Below are positions 34,987 through 44,000 of a stretch of DNA of 64,000 bases, piece by piece. The DNA is taken from the NCBI RefSeq assembly GCF_002556635.1, contig NZ_MWMO01000016.1, positions 47,633 to 111,632 of the forward strand. Reading direction: 5' to 3'. The DNA comes from Novosphingobium sp. PC22D (lineage in GTDB: Bacteria > Pseudomonadota > Alphaproteobacteria > Sphingomonadales > Sphingomonadaceae). Position 1 is the first letter of the stretch. Every line of letters starts with the position of its first letter. The notes under the pieces were generated by a model. The model worked only from the letters and a program-made list of their open reading frames with translations, had not been told where the DNA came from and searched no databases. The position numbers and the translations under genes were made by a program.

Positions 34987-36011
34987 GCCGTCCCCGCCGT
35001 CGATCAATTATCGGTGAGGCTTTGGCCTCCACTCCGGAAGCGGCCACCGATCAAAGCGAACCAGCGGCCCCCACAGCGCCGGAGCAACGAACCACGTTTA
35101 CCGCGAAGCGTCTTGACGCATTCAGCGAAGCATCGCGCATGGTCAAGCGGCCCACCATCAAGCTCAAGCCCGCGGAATGCTCGATCTGGCCGGGCAACGC
35201 CCGCGACTATCAAGAACTGTCCGAAGACCGCCTACGAACCCTGATCGAATCCATTCAAGCCGAGAACGGAAACAAGATCCCCGTAGTCGTTCGACGTACC
35301 CCAAAAGCCCCCCTGCCCTATGAATTGATCATCGGCACCCGGCGACATTGGGCAGTTTCCTGGCTCAACGCCAACCACTACCCCGATATCGATCTTGTCG
35401 GCATCATCGATGATCTCGACGATGAAGCTGCATTTCGTCTCGCTGACATTGAGAACCGCGAACGCGAAGATATCTCCGACCTCGAGCGCGGACGAAATTA
35501 CAAATTCGCTGTCGATACGTACTATGGCGGCGTCCAGACCCGCATGGCCGAGCGTATCAAAGTCTCAAAATCGATGCTGGCCCGCTACATCAGCCTGACC
35601 GAAATCCCCAGCATCATCGTATCCGCCTTCAATTCGCCGATGGACCTGCAAGTCCGTCATGCTGACAAGATCCTTCCTGCTCTTCGCGATCCAACCAAAC
35701 GCCACAAGATGGAAGAAGCAGCTAAGGCCATTGCCGCAGAGCAAAGTTTCCGTCAGTCCGGTGACGAAGAGCCCATTGCAGGCAGCGCCGTCGTCGATCG
35801 ACTTATTAAAGCTACGGCCAACCGCCCAAGAGGCAACACAAAAACCGTCATCCAGTCGGGCGACGTCGCAATCGGCCAGGTCGACCGTGATCGCTCAACC
35901 GGCCTTACGATTACGCTCAAGCCAAGCACCCTGTCCGCGGATGAAATTCTCGACGCAATCAAGCCGCTGATCGAACAGTCGAAAATTTTCCAATTACCGC
36001 CGCCCTCGTAG
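34983..36011 (+). CDS. parB: Plasmid partition protein ParB
   Basis: A 342-residue centromere-binding protein. The ParB N-domain contains GNKIPVVVRR, YELIIGTRRHWA and the arginine-rich ADIENREREDISDLERG. The helix-turn-helix region follows (TRMAERIKVSKSMLARYISL). The C-terminal part after about 260 is the dimerisation region. The ATG overlaps the parA stop, as usual for parAB. The palindrome at 36108 just downstream is a candidate binding site. Confidence 0.92.
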   Translation: MSRPRRRSIIGEALASTPEAATDQSEPAAPTAPEQRTTFTAKRLDAFSEASRMVKRPTIKLKPAECSIWPGNARDYQELSEDRLRTLIESIQAENGNKIPVVVRRTPKAPLPYELIIGTRRHWAVSWLNANHYPDIDLVGIIDDLDDEAAFRLADIENREREDISDLERGRNYKFAVDTYYGGVQTRMAERIKVSKSMLARYISLTEIPSIIVSAFNSPMDLQVRHADKILPALRDPTKRHKMEEAAKAIAAEQSFRQSGDEEPIAGSAVVDRLIKATANRPRGNTKTVIQSGDVAIGQVDRDRSTGLTITLKPSTLSADEILDAIKPLIEQSKIFQLPPPS

Positions 36012-36067
36012 CGCCTCGACATTGACGGCATTCCCGGCACCGCTTGTCGACATTTTGAACGCCAAAA

Positions 36068-36096
36068 TTGCACGGTTTCGTCTTGATTTTCATATA
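36068..36096 (+). promoter_or_regulatory. repA: Putative repA promoter
   Basis: TTGCAC (36068-36073) and CATATA (36091-36096) are separated by 17 bases, a good sigma-70 spacing. A perfect palindrome begins 11 bases after the -10 box and repA starts at 36152. No other promoter-like pair is as good in this gap. Confidence 0.5.
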
Positions 36097-36107
36097 CATA
36101 CGTTGAA

Positions 36108-36125
36108 TTTCCCACGCGTGGGAAA
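36108..36125. promoter_or_regulatory. 18-bp perfect palindrome (operator or parS candidate)
   Basis: TTTCCCACGCGTGGGAAA is a perfect 18-bp palindrome between parB and repA, just downstream of a likely promoter. It could be the operator through which RepA or ParB controls repA, or the plasmid centromere bound by ParB. I found no second copy by eye. Confidence 0.65.
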
Positions 36126-36151
36126 CGCCGCTCCTCAGATAGGTTCACGCA

Positions 36152-37474
36152 GTGTCAAACAAGAACACAACCACGATCATAGACGGGAGGCCCGTCCAGT
36201 TCGAAATGTTCTTCACGCTGCCCGATTTCAGCGACATATCCCTTCGCGACTATCAGGAGACAATGCAGCGACCCTTCTTCAGCCTCTCCAAGAGGAAGCG
36301 GCTAAAGCCTATCGACTACGTCAGCCCCGACAAATCCGTTCGCGTCAACGTCTCGGCCAATCCTCAATACGGCATGGCAACGATCTGGGACGCGGACATC
36401 ATGATCTACCTCGCCTCGCACCTTAATGAGCTGCGCGAGCGAGGGGAAAACGACCTCTCCCCTTCGATCCGCATCCAACCTGGCGACCTCCTCAAGCGTA
36501 TCTGCTGGGGTGTGAGCGGCCGTGCCTATGAACGCCTGGTTGCGGCATTGGACCGCCTTCAAGCCACGACCATCAAGACGAACATCCGCGCGAACTCAAA
36601 GACCCGCGAAACGACATTCTCCTGGATCGACAGCTATACCCATCTTGTTGACGAGCGCACGCAACGCTCGCTCGGGATGGAAATCACGCTGTCCAAATGG
36701 TTCTTTGATGGCATTATGGACCAACGCAACATCCTCGCCATCTCTCCTCTCTACTTCGAGATCACCAGCGGTCTTGGCAAGTGGCTCTATCGCGCGAGCC
36801 GAAAACACGCCGGCGGCAACGGAGCAAACGGCTTCACGATCGGATTTGAAACACTCCATCAAAAGAGCGGCAGCGAAAGTTCGCTGCCCTCCTTCAAAAA
36901 CAAGATTATCGAGCTCGCCAGAGCGAACAGCCTTCCAGACATTAGCCTTGAGGTCATCGATCCCGACACCGCAAGGCCAAAACTCAAGATGGTAATGCGC
37001 AAGTTCCTCAAGGAGGAGCCGCCATGTGATGATCAAGAGCCCCCTGCCCTGCGCTCCGCTTCCCGGGCCATTGAACCCGAGCGCACCGCCGTCTCGCGTC
37101 CTGCACAACAACGTACTTCAGATGCACCCGATAATGAATTTGTGAGTGTCGAAGCCGCTCGAAACGTGATTGCCAACGTAGCCGACCTGCTGAAGGCAAA
37201 CGACCTCGAAACTCCTGCAGGAGCGGCCTCTAGCGAACCGTCGGGCCAAAGGAAACGCAGCGCCACCACCCGAGCAGAGCGAATACTCGATCCAGGCGTA
37301 TACCACGCCATAAGAACCGAGTGCCCTGGCTGGGACCTCGACGTTATGATGAAAACCTTCGACGCGTTTCTCAACGCAAATCCCGAGGAATTGCCGCACA
37401 ACTACTCGAAGCGCTTTCTAGGGTTCATGCGCAAGCATCACGAGCGCAACAAATATCAACTTCGACAAGGTTAA
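36152..37474 (+). CDS. repA: Replication initiator RepA (RPA family)
   Basis: A 440-residue initiator of the RPA family used by many sphingomonad and other alphaproteobacterial megaplasmids. Typical elements are QFEMFFTLPDFSDISLRD, KRKRLKPIDY, the WDADIMIYLASHL segment and the GVSGRAYERLVAALDRLQ winged helix. A flexible region near 290-370 precedes a C-terminal domain (RIECPGWDLD-like, with YSKRFLGFMRKHHER at the end). It follows parB, and the iteron origin lies directly downstream. Confidence 0.9.
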   Translation: MSNKNTTTIIDGRPVQFEMFFTLPDFSDISLRDYQETMQRPFFSLSKRKRLKPIDYVSPDKSVRVNVSANPQYGMATIWDADIMIYLASHLNELRERGENDLSPSIRIQPGDLLKRICWGVSGRAYERLVAALDRLQATTIKTNIRANSKTRETTFSWIDSYTHLVDERTQRSLGMEITLSKWFFDGIMDQRNILAISPLYFEITSGLGKWLYRASRKHAGGNGANGFTIGFETLHQKSGSESSLPSFKNKIIELARANSLPDISLEVIDPDTARPKLKMVMRKFLKEEPPCDDQEPPALRSASRAIEPERTAVSRPAQQRTSDAPDNEFVSVEAARNVIANVADLLKANDLETPAGAASSEPSGQRKRSATTRAERILDPGVYHAIRTECPGWDLDVMMKTFDAFLNANPEELPHNYSKRFLGFMRKHHERNKYQLRQG

Positions 37475-37524
37475 ACGTCTCGCGCCTCTCGCCCTGCACA
37501 CGAGACCGCTGCCCTCATCCTCTG

Positions 37525-37543
37525 CCCTCCCGGGCCCCTCCCC
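37525..37543 (-). other. G-quadruplex-prone tract near oriV
   Basis: On the minus strand this reads GGGGAGGGGCCCGGGAGGG, four G-runs with very short loops. It lies just downstream of repA at the left edge of the origin region and could fold in single-stranded DNA or in an opposing transcript. Confidence 0.4.
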
Positions 37544-37961
37544 ACGCAAATGCCTGGCCCACGATCGCGCCGACGTGTTTTCAGGAATCGGACAATTCAT
37601 CGATCCGCCCGCGCCTACCTTTGCAACGCCGTCGAAGGTAGACAGTGTGTTAGGCCCCCTTCCCTGCCTAATTCAAAGGTACGGAGCCATCACTCGAACG
37701 TGGAATAGATCGCCAAAATGCGCGCGATTGAGGCGCTTATGCCTCCTCTCGCGCGTTCACACCGCGATTCATGTCAACAACCACGCCAACCCGACATGAA
37801 CCGCCGAGAATCGAGAAGATCGACCTTCCCGAAAACACGATACGACGTTTGACACACGTTCCCGAAAACACGTTCCTCAAGCCTTCGCAGATGCCAGACA
37901 CCCCATACATCCGCCGCAATTCCAACATCATAAGCCATCATGCTCGCGACATCCGGCTGAG

Positions 37962-37970
37962 TTATCCACA
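37962..37970 (+). promoter_or_regulatory. DnaA box
   Basis: TTATCCACA is a perfect match to the consensus DnaA-binding box. It lies 15 bases before the first iteron. A related TGTCCACA occurs at the end of the last iteron. Confidence 0.8.
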
Positions 37971-37985
37971 CCGCGCCCTTGGCCA

Positions 37986-38073
37986 ACGTACTTTCAGATG
38001 CGGATCGACGTGTTTTCAAATCAGCCGCAACGTACTTTCAGATCGAATCCGACGTGTTTTCAGAATCTGTCCA
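37986..38073 (+). repeat. Four iterons at exact 22-bp period
   Basis: Units begin at 37986, 38008, 38030 and 38052. Units one and three start ACGTACTTTCAGAT; units two and four start ACGTGTTTTCA. The core is ACGT-R-Y-TTTCA. Exact 22-bp spacing puts each copy on the same face of the helix. They are the likely binding sites of RepA. Confidence 0.88.
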
Positions 38074-38364
38074 CAACCAGCGACTCGCCGGTTTTCTGGA
38101 CAAGTTCTGCGCTGGGAAATGCCGCTAACTCTTTAACTTCACCCTTAACACCACTAACGCGCATTCCGCCTGCGGCGGGATCTTCGATATGAGATCAGGA
38201 AAGGAGATTCTCCTACCTGCAGCACATCAACGCATTGTTAGGGCAGGGCAGGAGGCTCCTGCAAACAATCACCTCCCCAGCATTTCATCAACCTCCTCAG
38301 CCCTCAACCATTCGAGCCTTGGACAGTACCGCTTTCCTTGATATGAGAACATACTTGGAACGGC

Positions 38365-39681
38365 TTGCATTTCCCGGGATCGGAAACCGTGTGGATCGTA
38401 CCTCGTGACACCAATGGCCTCAAAAGCCGGACTGCTATACCGGAGGCCTTACGCAGCGCCCTGGTGCGCTGGTACGTTGGAAGCGGTTCCGACGCCGATC
38501 ATCGAGCGGCTGTTTCTCTCGTCGTCACCGCTCGAGAAAACGCTCAATGGATCGCCTGCGACTGTTTGAGCCACGAGCAGCCACCTCCGCTCATCAGCCC
38601 GGCATATCTGTCGGAAGCTGAAACCTATTACCTCCGCCGTCTCACCGGCAGACCGCATCACCATCGTCGCTGCCCTCTCTATCTCCCCCCTTCACCTGAC
38701 AGGATTCGCGAACGCCCAAACGACAGCCTTTTTGAGATCGAATATCCCAAAGGACTCTTCTCAGCCCACAAAGAGGCGCCTGAAAAACTAGCCCAGAAGC
38801 CGCTTGAGGATGATCCTGACGATCGCAGTCGCGGAGTTGCCATACCACGTCTGGGTCGCTTGATGTGGATGCTTCTGGAGGCGGGACACACAAATGTCTT
38901 GCCCCCGCTTCCTCCGCACGGATCACCTAATCACGGGTTGAACCATGAATTCGCTCGTCTTCATGCCGCGGCCGAACGTTTTGAAATCGCGCCCCACGTC
39001 AAATTATCGGATCATCTCTATTTCAACGTGAAGCAATGGGAATCCCGTCGGGTACAAGCACGATTGCGCGAAGCGGAACGCGCCTGGCCCGAAGGACATG
39101 CACCACAGGCATTTCTCGTCCTTGAGGCTCATGCCATTTCAGGCACGACCATTCACACGGGGTTGGGCGACCTCGATATTCGAAATCGCATACAGCACAC
39201 CGGCATCATTCGCGCCAAGGTCGAACCACCCTTCATCGCTTTGGTCGTAATCGGCGAACACAATCCGCGTGAGGGATACCTGCCGTTACGGGCCTACGCG
39301 CAGCCAGTGTTCAAGGGAAACAGGTTCATACCCGTCGACCGGCATAGTGATCGCGTTCTCCTTGAAACGCTCACCACGCTTCAATACAAGATGCGCCGCA
39401 AACGTGTCGAACTAGCCGTCAAAAAACCGCTATTCGACGTCGTCACGCATGCCGGGATGGTAAGACCAGACGCGATCGTGGCATTTCTCGATCACAGGAC
39501 AGGGCTCGAGGCTGACTTTGCGATCCAGCTCCTCAGGGAGCGAAGCCCACAATACCTTGAAATGAAAGCCCTTGAACGCAAACGTTTCGAGGAGTTTCAC
39601 CGGACTATGACATTGGATGTCCGTGATCTCGAAAATGGCGATGTCATGGCATCACTAGAACAGATGATAGATGATGCTTAA
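38365..39681 (+). CDS. Conserved plasmid protein, possible nuclease (unknown family)
   Basis: A 438-residue protein from TTG 38365 (GTG 38389 is an alternative). The N-terminal part has a possible metal site, ACDCLSH then PHHHRRCPLY, a pattern I associate with plasmid proteins of the DUF1173 type, though not with certainty. The C-terminal part, after VKKPLFDVVTHAGM, is rich in Glu, Arg and Lys and could be a restriction-endonuclease-like domain. It is the first gene after oriV. Function unknown. Confidence 0.6.
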   Translation: MHFPGSETVWIVPRDTNGLKSRTAIPEALRSALVRWYVGSGSDADHRAAVSLVVTARENAQWIACDCLSHEQPPPLISPAYLSEAETYYLRRLTGRPHHHRRCPLYLPPSPDRIRERPNDSLFEIEYPKGLFSAHKEAPEKLAQKPLEDDPDDRSRGVAIPRLGRLMWMLLEAGHTNVLPPLPPHGSPNHGLNHEFARLHAAAERFEIAPHVKLSDHLYFNVKQWESRRVQARLREAERAWPEGHAPQAFLVLEAHAISGTTIHTGLGDLDIRNRIQHTGIIRAKVEPPFIALVVIGEHNPREGYLPLRAYAQPVFKGNRFIPVDRHSDRVLLETLTTLQYKMRRKRVELAVKKPLFDVVTHAGMVRPDAIVAFLDHRTGLEADFAIQLLRERSPQYLEMKALERKRFEEFHRTMTLDVRDLENGDVMASLEQMIDDA

Positions 39682-39966
39682 AATGAAGCCCCGTCACTCG
39701 TGAGAGAAACAGGGCTCCCCCATGTGGATGTTGGGTGATAGCCTTGGAGACACCTCTATAGCAACACCCCTGTAATTAAATATTATTAACCAATCTTATC
39801 CCCAAATACTCAAAATATATAAAATATGGCTCAATGCATAAATATAGTATTCACGAGAAATTTTCTAGAATTAGATGTACTACGCCGGTTTGGCAGCAGT
39901 ACCACGCTGCAACAGCTTTTGAGGGAAGCGAGGAAAGGGAAGGGCGTAATTTGAGGAGAAGATCCC
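39682..39966. other. AT-rich intergenic region
   Basis: About 285 bases without a gene. A weak inverted repeat (AGCCC at 39687 with GGGCT at 39712) may end the upstream transcript. From 39771 to 39890 the sequence is far more AT-rich than the surroundings, with ATATATAAAATAT, a DnaA-like TTATCCCCA (39796-39804) and the palindrome TTCTAGAA. It may be a promoter for the primase-like gene or an auxiliary origin. Confidence 0.45.
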
Positions 39967-40809
39967 GTGACGCACAACCCGACATCGGAAACCCTGGATA
40001 TTGTCAAACGTCTCGGCGGCCAATGGCACGGCCATTACGCCTTGTGCAGATGCCCCGCGCATAATGACCGGAAGCCCAGCCTCAGCATCAAGCAGGGCCG
40101 CCGGTCCATCCTCGTCCACTGCTTTGCCGGCTGTTCCGGGCAAGCAGTCATGTCATCGATCCGCCGCGTCCTCGGGCGATCGGTAGAGGACCAGAATCCA
40201 ACGGTCGCTCCACACCGCTTACCCAATACCTCATTTAGGCAGATCTGGGAGCAAGCCGGGCCGATCAGTGGAACACTCGCCGAGCGTTACCTGAAGGAGA
40301 TCCGGGGCATCACGTTCATCCCCAAAGACGTCCGTTTTCATCCGCGTTGCCCAAAGGGGAAGGGGAGGGACGTCCAATACCTCCCGGCACTCATCGTAGG
40401 CGTTTTCAGGTTAGGCCAACTTTGCGCAATCCAGCGTCAGTTTCTCGATCCCACTACTGCTGAGCGGACCGCACGAATGATGCTGGGCAATTCCCGAGGC
40501 GGTATCTGGCCAAGCTATCATCCCGGTACGAAACTCCATCTTGCGGAAGGTTTCGAGACGGCCTGCGCTTTCCAACAGATCAAAGCGCTGCCTGGCGCCA
40601 CATGTTTTGGCGAGCGCAACTTTAGTATCGTCACGCCTCCAAGCCACATCAAGGGTATCACACTGCTCCCGGACAATCAGGCCCAAGCCATCTCCCTGGC
40701 CAACACGGCAATTGCGGAACGCAGCACCGAAGATGTCCCCATCGACATGCTTCCATGCCCCGATGGGTTCAACGATTGGGCCGACATCATCGCGCCGAAA
40801 CGACCCTAA
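39967..40809 (+). CDS. Primase-like CHC2 zinc-finger/Toprim protein
   Basis: A 280-residue protein with a CHC2 zinc finger at the N-terminus (CRCPAH near 27-32, then HCFAGC near 51-56), as in DnaG. A Toprim-like domain follows, with LHLAEGFETACAF near 190-202 and LLPDNQA near 230. Plasmid proteins of this build are thought to prime DNA after transfer. The start is GTG 39967 with GGAG upstream. The DnaG helicase-binding domain is missing. Confidence 0.85.
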   Translation: MTHNPTSETLDIVKRLGGQWHGHYALCRCPAHNDRKPSLSIKQGRRSILVHCFAGCSGQAVMSSIRRVLGRSVEDQNPTVAPHRLPNTSFRQIWEQAGPISGTLAERYLKEIRGITFIPKDVRFHPRCPKGKGRDVQYLPALIVGVFRLGQLCAIQRQFLDPTTAERTARMMLGNSRGGIWPSYHPGTKLHLAEGFETACAFQQIKALPGATCFGERNFSIVTPPSHIKGITLLPDNQAQAISLANTAIAERSTEDVPIDMLPCPDGFNDWADIIAPKRP

Positions 40810-40960
40810 CGATCATTGCCCGCGGTCACGTATCCTCGCAGCCGCGTACATCCGACAACACAAAATCGGCATCCGCACAGAACAATCGCTCGCCGGCCTA
40901 CGGCAGGCGAACATCCCTGGTTCCTAGCCGACCCAAATCGTTCAACACGCATCGAAAGCA

Positions 40961-41022
40961 AAAGAGGAGAGGGGGGAGTGTGGGGTGATCTGCGAAGCCG
41001 CAGATGCCCCAAGGAGACCTCC
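40961..41022 (+). promoter_or_regulatory. G-rich leader with hairpin before the methylase/helicase gene
   Basis: A purine tract (AAAGAGGAGAGGGGGGAGTG) is followed by a hairpin at 40982-41010: GGGG and ATCTGCG pair with CGCAGAT and CCCC around a short loop. AAGGAGA then leads to ATG 41023. The leader at 57023 has the same GTGATCTGC...GCAGAT stem sequence. Confidence 0.6.
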
Positions 41023-44000
41023 ATGTCCGATCTTCTCGATTACACCGTCGTCAACGACGCGCAGGCCGCACGCAAGATCGCAGCGCACTTTGCAGTAGGC
41101 GGGTCCGTTACGCGACGCCAACTCAACGCGACAATGTCCGAGACGTTCGGAGGCAGCGACGCAGACGGCTACTGGACCCAGCGTGACAGTTTCGAAATGC
41201 TCGAACACGCTCTTGCCCTTCACCTCGCCAGCGATGTGCATCGTATCGACAAACTGGCAGACATCGCCATCTCAAGCGCGCTGATGCAGCGCCTGCCGAC
41301 CCAGACCGTGCGAAGCGAGGAGCAAATCGAGCTTCAGCAGTTCTCGACCCCCGCAGACATCGCGGCGCTGGCCATGCTGCTCGCCGCGATCGGCGACGAC
41401 GACATCGTGCTCGAACCGAGCGCTGGCAACGGCCTCTTGATCGCCCAGGCCCCGCGCGGTCGCGCGCTCCAACTCAACGAAATCGACCCGCGCCGCCGTG
41501 ATCGGCTCGCTCACATCTTTCCCTATGCAACGATCACCGCCAATGATGGCGCGTCGCTGGTCGCGCTTCACGCGGATCTTCCGCGCCCGAGCGTCGTCCT
41601 CATGAACCCGCCGTTCTCGCGCAGCATCGGCCGCGGCGCCGATGACCTGGCGGCGCTCCGCCATCTGCAGGCCGCGATCAAGCGGGTCAGCCCGGGCGGC
41701 CGCGTCGTGGCCATCATGCCCGACTGGTTCGGACCCTGCGCCCGCCTGCGCACGGCCTACGAGGCGATCCTCGCCGGTTGCACCGTGCGCGCATCGCTCC
41801 GACTCCAGCACTGCTACAGGAAACACGGCACCGACATTGCCGTTCGCCTCTATGTCATCGACAAGATCGCCGGCAACCTCATGCCTGCGGTCATCGAGCG
41901 CGCGGCCGTCCTCGACTTCCTCGATACCGTCGACATCCCGGCTCGCATCAAGCTCGAGCCCGTCGCGAACCTTCCGGTTCACCATGTGCCTGCGAAACCG
42001 ACTTCGCTGTTCGGCGCCGCGCGCAAGACCAAGCTGGCCGCTCCGCGTCCCTACCACGCGCCCAAGGCCAATGCGGTCCTGCCGGTCGGCTATAGCAAGC
42101 TGAAAGAGCCCGCACCTCTGGCCGAACAGGTCGGCGTCTACTTGCCCTACCGGCCAAGCCGCATCGTCTTTGACGCCGCCGGCGAACACCCGACCGCGCT
42201 CGTTGAATCGGTCGCGATGGGTTCGATCCCGGCACCGATCCCCACGCACATCCCGCATCTGCCCGAGCGCACCGTCAGCGAACGCCTCCTGTCCTCCTCC
42301 CAGCTCGAGACCGTCGTGTATGCAGGCCACGCATGGAGCCAGACGCTGCCCGGCACCTTCAAGCCTGCCAAGGAGGGCGTTGGCCTCGACATCGATCCTG
42401 AAGGTCGCAAGTACCGCAAGGGCTTCTTCCTTGGCGACGGCACTGGCGCGGGCAAGGGCCGCCAGATCGCTGCCTGCATCCTCGACAACAAGCTGCAGGG
42501 CCGCCGACGCCACATCTTCATCACCAAGAACGAGCCGCTGCTCGAGGACATCCGCCGCGACGTCACCGCGCTTGGCGGCCTCTCGGCCGACGTGCAGCCG
42601 CTCTCGAACTGGAAGATCGGCCAGCCCATCACGATGGACGAAGGCACTCTGTTCGTCACTTATCCGGGGCTGCGATCTGGCCGCTCGGACGCAACCCGCC
42701 TTCAGCAGATCCTCGATTGGGCAGGGCCCGACTTCGATGGCGTGATCGCTTTCGATGAGGCTCACGAGATGGGCGGTGTCGCAGGCGGCGAGGGCGCCCT
42801 TGGCAAGACCGAAGGCTCCCAGCAGGGCATCTGCGGCGTCCTTCTGCAGAACCACCTTCCTGATGCGCGTGTCCTCTACGCTTCCGCCACTGGCGCCTCT
42901 GACGTCAATAACCTCGCCTACGCCGTGCGCCTCGGCCTCTGGGGGCCGGAAACCTCCTTCCCCGACCGGGAATCGTTCATCTCCAATATCCGGCAGGGCG
43001 GCATCGCGGCGATGGAACTGGTGGCCCGCGACCTCAAGGCGCTCGGCCTTTACACGGCGCGCGCGCTCAGTTTCGCGGGCGTCGAATACGAAGTGCTGCG
43101 CCACGAACTGACACCTGCCCAGATCGAGATCTACGACACCTATTGCCGCGCCTGGCAGGTCATCAACACCAATCTTGCCGCCGCACTCGAAGCGACGAAC
43201 GTCGTCGACGCCCTTGAAGGGAAGACGCTCAATTCGGGCGCGAAGGCCGCCGCTCGCTCGCGCCTGGAAGGCACGCGCCAGCGCTTCTTCGGTCAGGTTC
43301 TGCTTTCGATGAAGCTCCCCACCGTGATCGCGGCGATCGAGGAGCACCTAAAGCAGGATCATTCCGTAGTCGTGCAGCTGGTGACGACGGCGGAGGCCAT
43401 CCTCGACAGGCGCCTTTCGGAGATGACGGCCGAGGAACGCGCCGAGCCGCAGATCGAGCTGTCTCCCACCGACCAGATCGTCGATTACCTCAAGCGTGCC
43501 TTTCCGACTCATCAGATGGAGGTCTTCACGGACGATACCGGCGCCCAGCATTCCAGGCCCATGCGCGATAAGGACGGCAACCCGGTCCACAATCCCGAAG
43601 CCATCGCCGCGCGCGACAACCTGATCGAGCATCTTTGCGCGCTCCCGCCGATCAAGTCGGGTCTCGATGCCCTGATCGAACATTTCGGGCCGGATCGGAT
43701 TGCTGAAGTCACCGGGCGTTCCAAGCGCCTGATCACCGGACCGGACGGCCGCCAGAAGGTCGAGACGCGCACGCCGCGCACCAGCCAGGCCGAGGCCAGC
43801 GCCTTCATGAATGACCAGAAGAAGGTTCTCGTCTTCTCCGATGCAGGCGGCACGGGCCGATCCTACCATGCCAGCCTCGACGCGGTGAACCAGGACCGGC
43901 GCGCCCATTTCCTGCTCGAGCCGGGCTGGCGCGCTGACCGGGCCATTCAGGGTCTCGGTCGCACGCACCGCACCCATCAGGCATCGACGCCGCTGTTCCG

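Larger units (their letters stand above)
37475..38364 (+). other. Origin of replication region (oriV)
   Basis: About 890 gene-free bases after repA. In order it holds a pyrimidine-rich stretch whose minus strand is G-rich (37525-37543), an iteron-like copy CGACGTGTTTTCAGG at 37571, two inverted copies with GAAAACACG at 37831 and 37864, a perfect DnaA box at 37962, four 22-bp iterons (37986-38073), and a stretch with repeated TTAAC/CTAAC (38117-38158) that could be the unwinding element. A 50-codon frame at 38189 is not supported. Confidence 0.75.

Noticed and set aside
37986..38073. CRISPR array
   Set aside because: The repeats are 22-bp iterons without distinct spacers and lie next to a DnaA box and repA.
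38189..38341. 50-codon open frame in the origin region
   Set aside because: No ribosome site, and the peptide is Ser/Ala-rich without features.
40816..41022. Extended start of the methylase/helicase
   Set aside because: The extra residues are translated from the leader hairpin; ATG 41023 has an ideal AAGGAGA site.
41272..43347. 691-codon open frame on the minus strand
   Set aside because: It lies wholly inside the methylase/helicase gene and is a by-product of high-GC third positions; the plus-strand protein has clear motifs.
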